From Bacteroidales bacterium UBA4179 (GTDB lineage: Bacteria > Bacteroidota > Bacteroidia > Bacteroidales > Dysgonomonadaceae), in contig DFUT01000024.1 in NCBI GenBank assembly GCA_002381125.1, positions 62,001 through 126,000 on the forward strand: a stretch of 64,000 nucleotides of DNA, given 5' to 3'. Shown one piece after another: positions 1 to 7,717 of the stretch (the stretch's first letter is position 1; every line of letters starts with the position of its first letter). The notes beneath the pieces were generated by a model. The model worked only from the letters and a program-made list of their open reading frames with translations. It did not search any database and was not told where the DNA came from. The position numbers were made by a program, and so were the translations under genes.

Positions 1-61
1 CCGCTTTACTCCGCAAGAGGACAAAATGAAAGCGACAAATAAAAAAGAAAAAAGTTTATAA
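1..61 (+). CDS. Possible 3' end of an upstream gene (tentative)
   Basis: One plus-strand frame (starting at base 2) is open from the window edge to a TAA ending at base 61 and encodes a Lys-rich tail of 19 residues. The other two plus frames close at bases 29 and 42, so nothing forces this choice. I list it only because some upstream gene may end here. No family can be assigned. Confidence 0.2.
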   Translation, partial: RFTPQEDKMKATNKKEKSL

Positions 62-220
62 CGAATGTTTTTTCGATTCAATGAAACATGCATGGAGTAT
101 TTTTTAAGTAGCAATAAATATGCGGTAAAAATAATAAAAGATAATCGATTCTCAAGTCCGCATTTTTGTTTTTTAACAATTAACGGTAGCGATATCGACG
201 GATCAACGGGCGATATCACG

Positions 221-228
221 TATCTTTG
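221..228 (+). promoter_or_regulatory. TAnnTTTG-type -7 element before the HAD hydrolase
   Basis: TATCTTTG matches the Bacteroidota -7 consensus TAnnTTTG and lies 27 bases upstream of the ATG at 256. No TTG is found at the usual 19-20 base distance upstream, so only half of the promoter is supported. Confidence 0.35.
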
Positions 229-255
229 TAGAAATTTTTTAAAGGTATCTTATTT

Positions 256-861
256 ATGCAACAACTAAAAAACATTGTTTTCGATTTTGGTGGCGTGCTT
301 ATCGATTGGGACCCTCGCTATCTATACAGAAAAGTATTCAAAACGGAAGAAGAGATGAATTTCTTTTTGGAAAATGTTTGCAAATACGAATGGAATCTTC
401 TTCAGGATGCAGGACGACCATTGGCTGAAGCTACTCGTCTGCTTCAGGAGCAATATCCCGAATACAAGGAAGAAATAGGCATGTATTATGGTCGTTGGGA
501 AGAAATGCTGGGCGGTCTTTTTGAAGATAATGTAAAATTGATTGGACCATTGAAAGAGAAATACAAGGTATATGGATTAACCAATTGGTCTGCCGAGACG
601 CTCCCTATAGCTCAGCGTAAATACGATTTTTTTGAGTTGTTCGACGGTATTGTTGTTTCGGGGGAGGAGAAACTGGTTAAACCCGATCCTCGAATTTATC
701 GAGTCTTGTTGAATCGGTATAACTTGAAAGCCGATGAAACACTTCTTATCGACGACAATGCCGAGAATATTCGAGCGGCAAAAAAGATGGGTTTTCAAAC
801 TGTTCACATAACATCCGAACTGAATTTGGAAGAAACATTAAAGAAAATGAAGGTGTTGTAG
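256..861 (+). CDS. HAD-superfamily hydrolase (subfamily IA, YihX-like)
   Basis: A 201-residue soluble phosphatase-type protein. Motif I is DFGGV (Asp10), where a Gly replaces the second Asp of the classic DxD, as in YihX-like and epoxide-hydrolase-N-like HADs. Motif II is the Thr-Asn of GLTNWS (109-110). The motif III Lys is in VKPDP (about 142) and motif IV is the Asp pair at 166-167. The cap region (about 20-90) is helical. Such enzymes dephosphorylate small phosphorylated metabolites; the substrate cannot be read from the sequence. The gene stands alone, about 250 bases before metK on the same strand. The family assignment is firm and the substrate is unknown. Confidence 0.85.
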   Translation: MQQLKNIVFDFGGVLIDWDPRYLYRKVFKTEEEMNFFLENVCKYEWNLLQDAGRPLAEATRLLQEQYPEYKEEIGMYYGRWEEMLGGLFEDNVKLIGPLKEKYKVYGLTNWSAETLPIAQRKYDFFELFDGIVVSGEEKLVKPDPRIYRVLLNRYNLKADETLLIDDNAENIRAAKKMGFQTVHITSELNLEETLKKMKVL

Positions 862-1007
862 ATAAATGAAATACCGGTATGGATTGAGTTGAAATGTATC
901 ATTATAATACAGTTTAACAATTCTTCTGCCGTTAGGGATGTTTTTCTTATTAACTTTGTACCGTCAATAAACAATGTGGAAAGATTTGAGCTGCTTGCAA
1001 CCACAAA

Positions 1008-1039
1008 AAAAAATGCTAAAAGGATTCTTCGCATTTTTT
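1008..1039 (+). terminator. Weak inverted repeat ending in a T6 run, upstream of metK
   Basis: AAAAAATGC (1008-1016) and GCATTTTTT (1031-1039) form a perfect 9-bp inverted repeat around a 14-base loop. The stem is mostly A-T, with a T run as its 3' arm, so it could end the HAD hydrolase transcript. It also lies just before a promoter-like element for metK. The rest of the 250-base gap (862-1113) shows no gene and no SAM riboswitch that I could recognise. Confidence 0.3.
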
Positions 1040-1042
1040 CCC

Positions 1043-1050
1043 TATGTTTG
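1043..1050 (+). promoter_or_regulatory. -7 element for metK
   Basis: TATGTTTG fits TAnnTTTG and lies 63 bases before the metK ATG. No TTG sits at the expected -33 spacing. Confidence 0.35.
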
Positions 1051-1113
1051 CTTCAGTTTTTATTTATTCCGTTGTTTTGATAAAAACCGTTTTATTTTAG
1101 AACAACGAAAAAA

Positions 1114-2418
1114 ATGAATTATTTATTTACTTCTGAATCCGTCTCCGAAGGTCATCCCGATAAAGTATCCGATCAGATATCGGACGCTTTGCTTGACGAG
1201 TTTTTGGCGTATGATCCCGACTCTAAGGTAGCTTGCGAAACATTGGTAACTACCGGTCAGGTAGTGCTGGCAGGAGAAGTAAAATCCAAAGCTTATGTCG
1301 ATTTGGCCGAGGTGGCGCGCAGTGCGATTGCCCGTATCGGTTATACAAAAAGCGAGTACAGGTTTGAAGCGAATTCTTGCGGTGTTTTATCGAGCATACA
1401 CGAGCAGTCAGAAGATATCAATCGTGGAGTGGATAAAAAAGGCGATCCTATGGATCAGGGCGCAGGCGATCAAGGTATGATGTTTGGTTACGCTACCAAC
1501 GAAACCGACAATTATATGCCGCTTCCCATAGATTTGAGTCATGCTTTGTTGCGGGAATTGGCCAATATTCGCAAGAATGAATCGGATTTGATGCCTTATC
1601 TGAGGCCGGATGCCAAATCGCAAGTTACTATTGAATATGCAGAAGATGGCACACCCTTGCGTATCGACACGATTGTAATCTCAACACAGCATGATGAATT
1701 TATTCTCCCCATCAATAAATCGGCAGATGCTGTAGAAAAAGCCAATAAGGCGATGCAGGAGAGAATTAAACACGACGTGATGACGATTCTTGTTCCCCGT
1801 GTTCGCGAAAAATATAAATATAGAGAAGATATTTATCGATTGTTCGACAATACGATCAGATGTTTTGTCAATCCGACGGGGAAATTTGTTTTGGGAGGTC
1901 CACATGCCGATACCGGCCTTACGGGACGTAAAATAATCGTGGATACCTATGGCGGAAAAGTTCCTCACGGAGGAGGCGCTTTTTCGGGGAAAGATCCTTC
2001 AAAAGTAGATCGTTCGGCTACTTATGAAGTGCGTCATATTGCCAAGAATCTTGTTGCGGCAGGTGTTTCTCCCGAAGTACTTATTCAAATTTCTTATGCT
2101 ATCGGCATTGCGGAACCGATGAGTATTTATGTAAATACTTATGGGAAAAGCAACGTAAAAATGTCGGATGCGGAAATTGCGAAAAAAATTGGTGAAATGT
2201 TCGATATGCGACCAAAAGCTATCGAGCGACGATTGAAACTTCGCAATCCCATTTATTTTGAAACAGCTTCTTATGGACACTTTGGTCGCGAACCTCGGCT
2301 GGTAAAAAAAGTCTTTTCGTCGCGATATATGCCGGAGCCTATAGAGCTCGAAGTAGAGCTCTTTACATGGGAAAAACTGGATTACGTGGATCAGATAAAA
2401 GAAGCCTTTGGTTTGTAA
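1114..2418 (+). CDS. metK: S-adenosylmethionine synthetase
   Basis: This cytosolic enzyme makes S-adenosylmethionine from methionine and ATP, supplying methyl groups to RsmD, RsmH, RsmI and TrmD encoded in this same window. GHPDK (13-17), the GAGDQG signature (116-121) and the glycine-rich phosphate loop GGGAFSGKDPSKVDRS (286-301) are all intact. At 434 residues it is longer than the ~385-residue E. coli enzyme. The extra length appears spread over the region about 195-245 and the C-terminus, as in other Bacteroidota MetK proteins (from memory). It is monocistronic: about 250 bases separate it from the upstream gene and 160 from the downstream one. Confidence 0.97.
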   Translation: MNYLFTSESVSEGHPDKVSDQISDALLDEFLAYDPDSKVACETLVTTGQVVLAGEVKSKAYVDLAEVARSAIARIGYTKSEYRFEANSCGVLSSIHEQSEDINRGVDKKGDPMDQGAGDQGMMFGYATNETDNYMPLPIDLSHALLRELANIRKNESDLMPYLRPDAKSQVTIEYAEDGTPLRIDTIVISTQHDEFILPINKSADAVEKANKAMQERIKHDVMTILVPRVREKYKYREDIYRLFDNTIRCFVNPTGKFVLGGPHADTGLTGRKIIVDTYGGKVPHGGGAFSGKDPSKVDRSATYEVRHIAKNLVAAGVSPEVLIQISYAIGIAEPMSIYVNTYGKSNVKMSDAEIAKKIGEMFDMRPKAIERRLKLRNPIYFETASYGHFGREPRLVKKVFSSRYMPEPIELEVELFTWEKLDYVDQIKEAFGL

Positions 2419-2550
2419 TCATCAACGAGCACAAAAAAAGTGCTTATGCATGCTACTCATGTATAGCAAAATGATGATAGGATAATGTGCGTGGGAAAAT
2501 ATTGTCGGAACGGATTCCAAGAATTTGTTTTCTATCATGAAAAAGAGTTG

Positions 2551-2558
2551 TATTTTTG
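2551..2558 (+). promoter_or_regulatory. -7 element for the DUF4271-hemD operon
   Basis: TATTTTTG fits TAnnTTTG and lies 21 bases before the GTG start at 2580. A TTG at 2525-2527 is 23 bases upstream, slightly farther than the usual 19-20. Confidence 0.4.
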
Positions 2559-2579
2559 TGGAAAATATGCATATAGGCG

Positions 2580-3425
2580 GTGATTGACACAATTCCCGAT
2601 AGCTTGACAATTTCCGATTCGTTTTTGTTTCGGTTTTCACCTTTTCAGATTGTTCCAAACGATTCGGCAGGGATTTTTTTTAAACCGGATGCAATTGTAT
2701 CGCATATCTCTGTCGATGCAGGATATGCGGGCATGCCGAGAACTTTTCCTCAACACGAAAGCAGCATTTTTTTTCTGTTTTTCGTATTTTGCTTTCTTTT
2801 GTTCTCTCTTTTTTACCGATCCGAAAGAAAAACACTCTTTGCTAATTTCAAGAACCTGTTGGGTTTTCGTAGACGCTCAACCGCTGTATATAAAGAACAG
2901 GTGACAATCCGAGAAATATGGGCCGAAATGTTTCTTTTGTTTCAGACCCTCCTCATTTTTTCCATGGTTTATTTTGTTTACTTTTGGGATCAGGGTATTG
3001 CCGATATGTTACAGGGGAACAGGAACCTGCTTTTTTTGTGCGTTTTTTTTACATTGGGTGCTTTTGTTTTCTTTCGCTATTTGATTTACTCTTTTTTAGG
3101 AATTGTTTTTTTCCCGTTTAGAATTAGGAATTGGTTGGGAAAATATTTACAGATAATAGAGTTGATAGGAATCCTGAGTTTTTTACCTGCTTTTTTGTGT
3201 GTTTTTTTGCCTGAAATTGCCCCGTTCGCTTTCATTTTGCTTCTTACTGTTTTTTTTATGAGCAGACTGGGCATAATGATTGCGGTTTTAGATATTTTTG
3301 TTAAAAACAAAATAGGTTTTCTCTATTTTATTGTGTATCTTTGCGGCATTGAAATTATGCCTTATTTCTTGCTTTATTCGGGCTTAATTTCGTTAATTAC
3401 TGTTGTAGGTAGCATTGTATTATGA
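2580..3425 (+). CDS. DUF4271-family integral membrane protein
   Basis: A 281-residue protein that starts with GTG in the best reading. The N-terminal ~60 residues are polar. A first hydrophobic segment (about 64-80) is followed by a basic cytoplasm-like loop and then five or so further strongly hydrophobic segments to the C-terminus. Its position directly before hemD, with an ATGA overlap, is the usual place of DUF4271 proteins in Bacteroidales. No catalytic motif is visible and the function is unknown. The overlap implies translational coupling to hemD, but a role in haem synthesis would be a guess. Confidence 0.75.
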   Translation: MIDTIPDSLTISDSFLFRFSPFQIVPNDSAGIFFKPDAIVSHISVDAGYAGMPRTFPQHESSIFFLFFVFCFLLFSLFYRSERKTLFANFKNLLGFRRRSTAVYKEQVTIREIWAEMFLLFQTLLIFSMVYFVYFWDQGIADMLQGNRNLLFLCVFFTLGAFVFFRYLIYSFLGIVFFPFRIRNWLGKYLQIIELIGILSFLPAFLCVFLPEIAPFAFILLLTVFFMSRLGIMIAVLDIFVKNKIGFLYFIVYLCGIEIMPYFLLYSGLISLITVVGSIVL

Positions 3426-4198
3426 GTGTACGGAAAGTAAAAAAAATACTTATTTCCCAGCCTAAACCCGTAGACAACAAGTCTCCCTATTATGAAATAG
3501 CGGATAAATTTCAGGTAGAAGTAGAGTTTCGTCCCTTTATAAAAGTAGAACGTGTCTCGGTAAAAGAATTTAGGCAACAACGCATTAATATTTTGGATTT
3601 TACGGCTATAATTTTCACGTCAAGAACGGCCGTCGATAATTTCTTTTCCTTATGTGAGGAGTTGCGGATCACTATACCCGATACCATGAAATATTTCTGT
3701 ATCTCCGAACGAGTAGCATTATATTTGCAAAAATATATCGTTTACAGAAAAAGAAAAATATTTTTCAGCCCTACGGGAAAAATGGAAGGCTTGAGCAATG
3801 CCTTTGCAAAACATGCAAAGGAGAAATTTCTTTTGCCCGTTCCTGAAGAACATAATGGTGAAGTTACCCGATTTCTTGACGAGAAGAAAGTCGATTACAC
3901 GGAAAGTGTCATGTATCGCACGGTAAGCAATGATTATGAAGAAGGGGAAGAACTGGATTGCGATATGATCATTTTCTTTAGTCCATCGGGTGTTGCGTCG
4001 TTATTTAAAAATTTCCCCGATTTTAAACAAGGAGATATGGCCATTGGATGTTTCGGCAATACTACAGCAAAAGCTGTGAGAGAGGCCGGATTAAGACTCG
4101 ACTGCGAAGCACCTCTTCCCGGTGTGCCTTCTATGGCAGCCGCATTAGAGCTTTTTCTAAAAGAAAATCAGAAAAAGCATGCACAGAAAAAGGAATGA
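3422..4198 (+). CDS. hemD: Uroporphyrinogen-III synthase family protein
   Basis: A 258-residue cytosolic protein with the bilobal alpha/beta pattern of HemD, which closes and rearranges hydroxymethylbilane to uroporphyrinogen III. Features typical of the poorly conserved family are IFTSRTAVDNFF (about 61-72), the hinge region near 120-140, and FFSPSGVASLF (about 182-192). The start overlaps the stop of the DUF4271 gene by four bases. The Lys-rich C-terminus is not conserved. Other haem genes are not nearby. In some Bacteroidota HemD-like proteins exist without a full pathway, so the enzymatic role is probable rather than certain. Confidence 0.8.
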   Translation: MSVRKVKKILISQPKPVDNKSPYYEIADKFQVEVEFRPFIKVERVSVKEFRQQRINILDFTAIIFTSRTAVDNFFSLCEELRITIPDTMKYFCISERVALYLQKYIVYRKRKIFFSPTGKMEGLSNAFAKHAKEKFLLPVPEEHNGEVTRFLDEKKVDYTESVMYRTVSNDYEEGEELDCDMIIFFSPSGVASLFKNFPDFKQGDMAIGCFGNTTAKAVREAGLRLDCEAPLPGVPSMAAALELFLKENQKKHAQKKE

Positions 4199-4289
4199 GA
4201 GAGCTATAGAAAAGGCGTTGCTCCGGTAGAAAAAATTATTCCATAATAATTATTGTATCGGAAGCATATCGATAAATTACAAAAACCAT

Positions 4290-4297
4290 TATCTTTG
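4290..4297 (+). promoter_or_regulatory. -7 element before rnpA
   Basis: TATCTTTG fits TAnnTTTG, 39 bases before the preferred rnpA ATG. No clear -33 TTG is at the standard spacing. Confidence 0.35.
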
Positions 4298-4336
4298 TTG
4301 CGATAATTGCTTTCGTAGGTACGTTATTTATTGCTG

Positions 4337-4744
4337 ATGAACAAAGAACGGCGTTTTACTTTGAAAAAAGAGGAAAGAATAAGGAACGTTAAACAGATTG
4401 AATATCTTTTTTCTCACGGCCAATCCTTTGTTTCATATCCTTTGCGGGTGGTTTTTGTAGAACAAGAGGGAGTAACGCCATCGCAGGTATCGATTTTCGT
4501 GAGTGTGCCTAAAAAAAAATTAAAATCAGCAGTAGATCGAAACCGAATAAAACGATTGATACGTGAAGCATACCGATTAAATAAATATACTTTAGACAGA
4601 AGTTTTTTAAAAGAAAATCAAACACTGGCGATTGCATTTGTTTATCTGAAAAATGAAATGTCGGATTACGAAACGATAGAGAAAAGTGTGCGTAAGGCAT
4701 TGAAAGAAATTGAAAGACAATTGAAGGAGAGAGAAAAATGTTGA
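4337..4744 (+). CDS. rnpA: Ribonuclease P protein component
   Basis: The protein subunit that helps RNase P RNA trim tRNA 5' leaders. About 135 residues. The hallmark basic helix with RNRIKRLIREAYR is at about residues 68-80, and the preceding FVSVPKKKLKSAV strand-turn is intact. I prefer the ATG at 4337; a TTG two codons upstream (4331) is also in frame. It overlaps yidD by seven bases. The rnpA-yidD pairing is conserved across bacteria, but the usual rpmH and dnaA neighbours are absent here. Confidence 0.95.
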   Translation: MNKERRFTLKKEERIRNVKQIEYLFSHGQSFVSYPLRVVFVEQEGVTPSQVSIFVSVPKKKLKSAVDRNRIKRLIREAYRLNKYTLDRSFLKENQTLAIAFVYLKNEMSDYETIEKSVRKALKEIERQLKEREKC

Positions 4745-5067
4745 AACGGATAAAAAACATCTTGGTGCAGATTTTATTGATACCGGTTTATCTTTATCGG
4801 TATGCCATTTCACCGCTTACTCCCCCCAGTTGTCGTTACACACCCACCTGTTCTCAGTACACGATTGAAGCATTAAAAAAGCACGGACCTTTCAAGGGTT
4901 CTTATCTAGCTGCAAAACGTATTTTGAGCTGCAACCCGTGGGGTGGTTCGGGTTACGATCCTGTACCGGAGCCTACCCCAAAAGTCAAAAAGACAGACCG
5001 GAAGCGTAAGAACTTTAACTATGGAATTATACGACATACACACCCATCAGGTATTTTTAGAGGATAA
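4738..5067 (+). CDS. yidD: Membrane protein insertion efficiency factor YidD
   Basis: A small inner-membrane-associated protein thought to assist YidC-dependent insertion. An amphipathic or hydrophobic N-terminus (about 5-30) precedes the conserved cysteine block CRYTPTCSQY (32-41) and RILSCNPWGGSGYDPVP (61-77). It reaches 109 residues, longer than the usual 70-85. The last ~16 codons lie inside the beginning of the TatD gene in another frame, so the tail is poorly conserved by nature. It overlaps rnpA upstream, which implies coupled translation. Confidence 0.93.
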   Translation: MLKRIKNILVQILLIPVYLYRYAISPLTPPSCRYTPTCSQYTIEALKKHGPFKGSYLAAKRILSCNPWGGSGYDPVPEPTPKVKKTDRKRKNFNYGIIRHTHPSGIFRG

Positions 5068-5716
5068 CGACGACCCCTATCACTCGTGTATCCTCGATGT
5101 TTATCCATTAGAATTTGAAGTAGCGAAAGAAACCTACCACCGCCATGCCTTTTCGTGCGGAATACATCCTTGGTATTCCGAAGATAGTGAAAATCAGATG
5201 AAATATCTTATCGAGATAGCTTCCGATCCACGAATTGTAGCCATTGGCGAAACGGGGCTCGATAAACTGAAAGGTCCTTCTTTTGATGTACAAATACCTG
5301 TCTTTAAAAAACACATCGAACTGTCGGAAATCCTCAAAAAACCGTTGATCATTCATTGCGTCAAAGCATGGGAAGAATTGATAAAAATTCGTCGTGAAAC
5401 AAATCCTTCCCAGTCATGGATAATTCATGGCTTCAGGGGGAAACCCGAACTTGCAAAACGCCTTATACGCGAAGGTTTTCTTTTCTCTGTCGGAGAAAAA
5501 ATCAACGTGGACTCATTGCCGCTTATTCCCATAAATTCGTTGTTTTGCGAAACAGATGAAGACGATGTGGATATTCGCGATATTTATCGACAGGCAGCTT
5601 ATACGTTGAATATGAGATTGGAAGCTTTTGCCGATGAAATTGCTAAAAACGTGCATCGTGTATTTCCTACTTTGCCCCCTCCAAAACCATATTACCCCGA
5701 CGAAGAAGAGGAGTAG
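5021..5716 (+). CDS. TatD-family metal-dependent hydrolase (compact)
   Basis: A TIM-barrel metal-dependent phosphoesterase/DNase of the TatD family, 231 residues against about 260 for classical TatD. Metal ligands are visible: the HTH pair (His7, His9), Glu77 in GETGLD, His112 in IIHC, His136 in IIHGFRG and Asp179 in CETDED. I chose the ATG at 5021 because it starts exactly at the first beta strand (MELYDIHTH); an earlier in-frame start at 4943 would add residues unlike the family. The start lies 47 bases inside yidD. The protein ends in an acidic tail. Confidence 0.88.
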   Translation: MELYDIHTHQVFLEDNDDPYHSCILDVYPLEFEVAKETYHRHAFSCGIHPWYSEDSENQMKYLIEIASDPRIVAIGETGLDKLKGPSFDVQIPVFKKHIELSEILKKPLIIHCVKAWEELIKIRRETNPSQSWIIHGFRGKPELAKRLIREGFLFSVGEKINVDSLPLIPINSLFCETDEDDVDIRDIYRQAAYTLNMRLEAFADEIAKNVHRVFPTLPPPKPYYPDEEEE

Positions 5717-5722
5717 TAAATT

Positions 5723-6346
5723 CTACTTTCTTCCGAAATCGGCCGGAATCTCACCCCATTTATCGGTTTCCCATTTTATGACCGGATTGGAATAGTCGTT
5801 TTCGGCAAGCCATTTCTCTGCTCGTGAAATAACTTCAAACAGGTATTTGTTTTCGTTTGTCGGCTTTAGTTTTGTATTGCACTTCTTGTTTTTTACCCAT
5901 TTTATCGCATTATTGCTGTCGGAGTAAACAGGAATTGGACTGTTTTGTTGTTTCAGTAAAGCCAGTGCATGCACAATTCCCAAAAATTCTCCGATATTGT
6001 TCGTACCCCCCTCAAGAGGGCCGAAATGAAAAATCTCTTCTCCTGTCGCAACGTAAACTCCACGATATTCCATTTTTCCGGGATTCCCGCTGCAGGCTGC
6101 ATCCACCGCTACGCTTTCTTTCATAATCCGGTTAGAAGAAAAGGATATTTGTTTATGTTCTTTCTTTTTGATATTAAAGTATTTCCATGGATTTTCAGAA
6201 AATGCCTTTTCGGCTTCGACCATCGAATCGAAAGCTTTATATTGGGCATTTTCAAATCCCGATACTTGTGCTTCACATTCTTTCCACGAGGTATAGATAC
6301 CCGGCTTTCTTCCCTGCCAAACTACATAAAACTTTTGTTTTGCCAT
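5723..6346 (-). CDS. rnhA: Ribonuclease HI with N-terminal viroplasmin-like domain
   Basis: It cleaves RNA in RNA-DNA hybrids. Residues 1-58 form the caulimovirus-viroplasmin/RNase H1 N-terminal hybrid-binding domain (KFYVVWQGRKPGIY, then the QYKAFDSMVEAEKAF helix). The catalytic domain starts near 78, with Asp82 (VDAACSGNPG), Glu120 (NNIGEF), Asp143 (YSDS) and Asp203 near the C-terminus, so the four-acid site is complete. It is 207 residues long. The gene is convergent with the TatD gene, six bases apart. A TATCTTTA near-match to the -7 consensus lies on the minus strand at 6387-6394. Confidence 0.93.
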   Translation of the reverse strand: MAKQKFYVVWQGRKPGIYTSWKECEAQVSGFENAQYKAFDSMVEAEKAFSENPWKYFNIKKKEHKQISFSSNRIMKESVAVDAACSGNPGKMEYRGVYVATGEEIFHFGPLEGGTNNIGEFLGIVHALALLKQQNSPIPVYSDSNNAIKWVKNKKCNTKLKPTNENKYLFEVISRAEKWLAENDYSNPVIKWETDKWGEIPADFGRK

Positions 6347-6459
6347 TCTATTTGCTCCGATAAAAAGGGTTGTTGTTTTTCTAACGTAAAGATAAATTAT
6401 TTTTTCATTTTTTCACGGATTAATTGTAGGAAAAAATGCCGTATTCTCCTATTTTAAGT

Positions 6460-6467
6460 TAACTTTG
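6460..6467 (+). promoter_or_regulatory. -7 element for the C1 aminopeptidase gene
   Basis: TAACTTTG fits TAnnTTTG, 50 bases before the ATG at 6518. No -33 TTG is at the standard distance. Confidence 0.35.
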
Positions 6468-6517
6468 TGTTTGTCTATTGCAAGAAAGAAACCAAATAAT
6501 ACATTAATTCGATAGAA

Positions 6518-7696
6518 ATGAATAGAATAATTTCGTTGTTTGCAGCCTTGATGCTGACATTATTGGTGAGCGCACAAGAAACAGCTACCGCTTACACATT
6601 TACCACGATAAAAGAAAATCCCATCACATCGATTAAAAATCAGTTCAACACAGGCACATGTTGGAGTTTTTCGGGTGTGGGATTGCTTGAATCTGAACTT
6701 TTGAGAATGAATAAAGGGGAGTATGACCTATCGGAAATGTATATTGTTCGCAAAAATTATGAAGACAAAGCCGTCAAATATGCCCGTTTGCACGGGAATC
6801 TGAACTTTAGCCCTGGCGGATCCTTTGCCGATGTGGTTGAAACCATCGACGATTATGGGATTCTCCCGGATTCGATTTACAAAGGCCTTAACTATGGCAC
6901 CGATTCGCACGATCATGGAGAAATGGATAAAGTATTGAAGGGATACATGAATAGTCTTGTTGGGAACAATACCTTGACTGTGGCATGGTTTAACGGATTC
7001 AAAGGAATATTGGATGCTTATCTTGGAGAGGTTCCTCAGACATTTATTTACGAAGGCAAACAATATACACCGCAAAGTTTTACCGCATCACTGGGGTTAA
7101 AGAGTGACGATTATGTCTCGCTCACTTCTTTTACCCATCATCCTTTTTATTCCAAGTTCCCGATTGAGGTTCCCGATAATTGGCGTTGGGCCAATTCTTA
7201 CAATTTACCGTTGGATGAAATGATTGCGGTGATCGATCATGCCATTATGAACGGATATACGGTAGCTTGGGCTTCCGATGTCAGTGAACCCGGATTTTCC
7301 CGTTTAGGTATTGCTATTGTTCCCGATGAGAATGCCCCCGAAAATGCAGGAAGCGATCAGGCAAAGTGGCTCGATCTTTCTCCTCGTGAAAAAAACAATG
7401 TCGTGAGAGAAAAAATCGGGAAAGAAATTCTTAAGGAAAAAACAATCACGCAGGAGATGCGACAGCAGGCATTCGACAATTTTCAAACTACCGATGATCA
7501 TGGGATGCAGATTTATGGCATAGCCCACGATCAAAACGGCAACAAATATTATAAGGTGAAAAATTCGTGGGGCATTACCGGTCCTTACAATGGAATATGG
7601 TATGCGTCCGAATCCTTTGTTCGGTATAAAACTACCAATATTGTGGTAAATAAAAATGCATTGCCTGCATCCATTGCGAAAAAAATAGGGCTGTAA
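6518..7696 (+). CDS. Secreted papain-like (C1B) aminopeptidase, bleomycin-hydrolase/PepC type
   Basis: A 392-residue exported cysteine peptidase. A signal peptide occupies about residues 1-19, ending VSAQ. The catalytic triad is readable: Cys48 in NTGTCWSFSG, His328 in DDHGMQIYG and Asn349 in VKNSWG, with the oxyanion Gln at 42. The long insertion between Cys and His matches the C1B (PepC/bleomycin hydrolase) layout. The signal peptide places it in the periplasm or outside, unlike cytosolic PepC, which suits an amino-acid or peptide-using lifestyle. It lies 21 bases upstream of murF on the same strand, so cotranscription is possible without an obvious functional link. Confidence 0.9.
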   Translation: MNRIISLFAALMLTLLVSAQETATAYTFTTIKENPITSIKNQFNTGTCWSFSGVGLLESELLRMNKGEYDLSEMYIVRKNYEDKAVKYARLHGNLNFSPGGSFADVVETIDDYGILPDSIYKGLNYGTDSHDHGEMDKVLKGYMNSLVGNNTLTVAWFNGFKGILDAYLGEVPQTFIYEGKQYTPQSFTASLGLKSDDYVSLTSFTHHPFYSKFPIEVPDNWRWANSYNLPLDEMIAVIDHAIMNGYTVAWASDVSEPGFSRLGIAIVPDENAPENAGSDQAKWLDLSPREKNNVVREKIGKEILKEKTITQEMRQQAFDNFQTTDDHGMQIYGIAHDQNGNKYYKVKNSWGITGPYNGIWYASESFVRYKTTNIVVNKNALPASIAKKIGL

Positions 7697-7717
7697 GTTT
7701 TTAGAGAAAATATTGCT

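Noticed and set aside
65..268. Open frame of 67 codons on the plus strand before the HAD hydrolase
   Set aside because: No domain or signal, runs into the next gene out of frame, and covers the promoter-like element at 221. Looks like chance.
889..1080. Open frame of 63 codons between the HAD hydrolase and metK
   Set aside because: Composition is non-coding-like, with no family resemblance, and it spans the inverted repeat and -7 element for metK.
862..1113. Possible SAM riboswitch in front of metK
   Set aside because: I could not find the conserved core of any SAM riboswitch class. Only a simple inverted repeat and a promoter element are seen.
2428..2444. Hairpin AGCAC/GTGCT after metK as a terminator
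   Set aside because: Only five base pairs, an A7 loop and no T run following.
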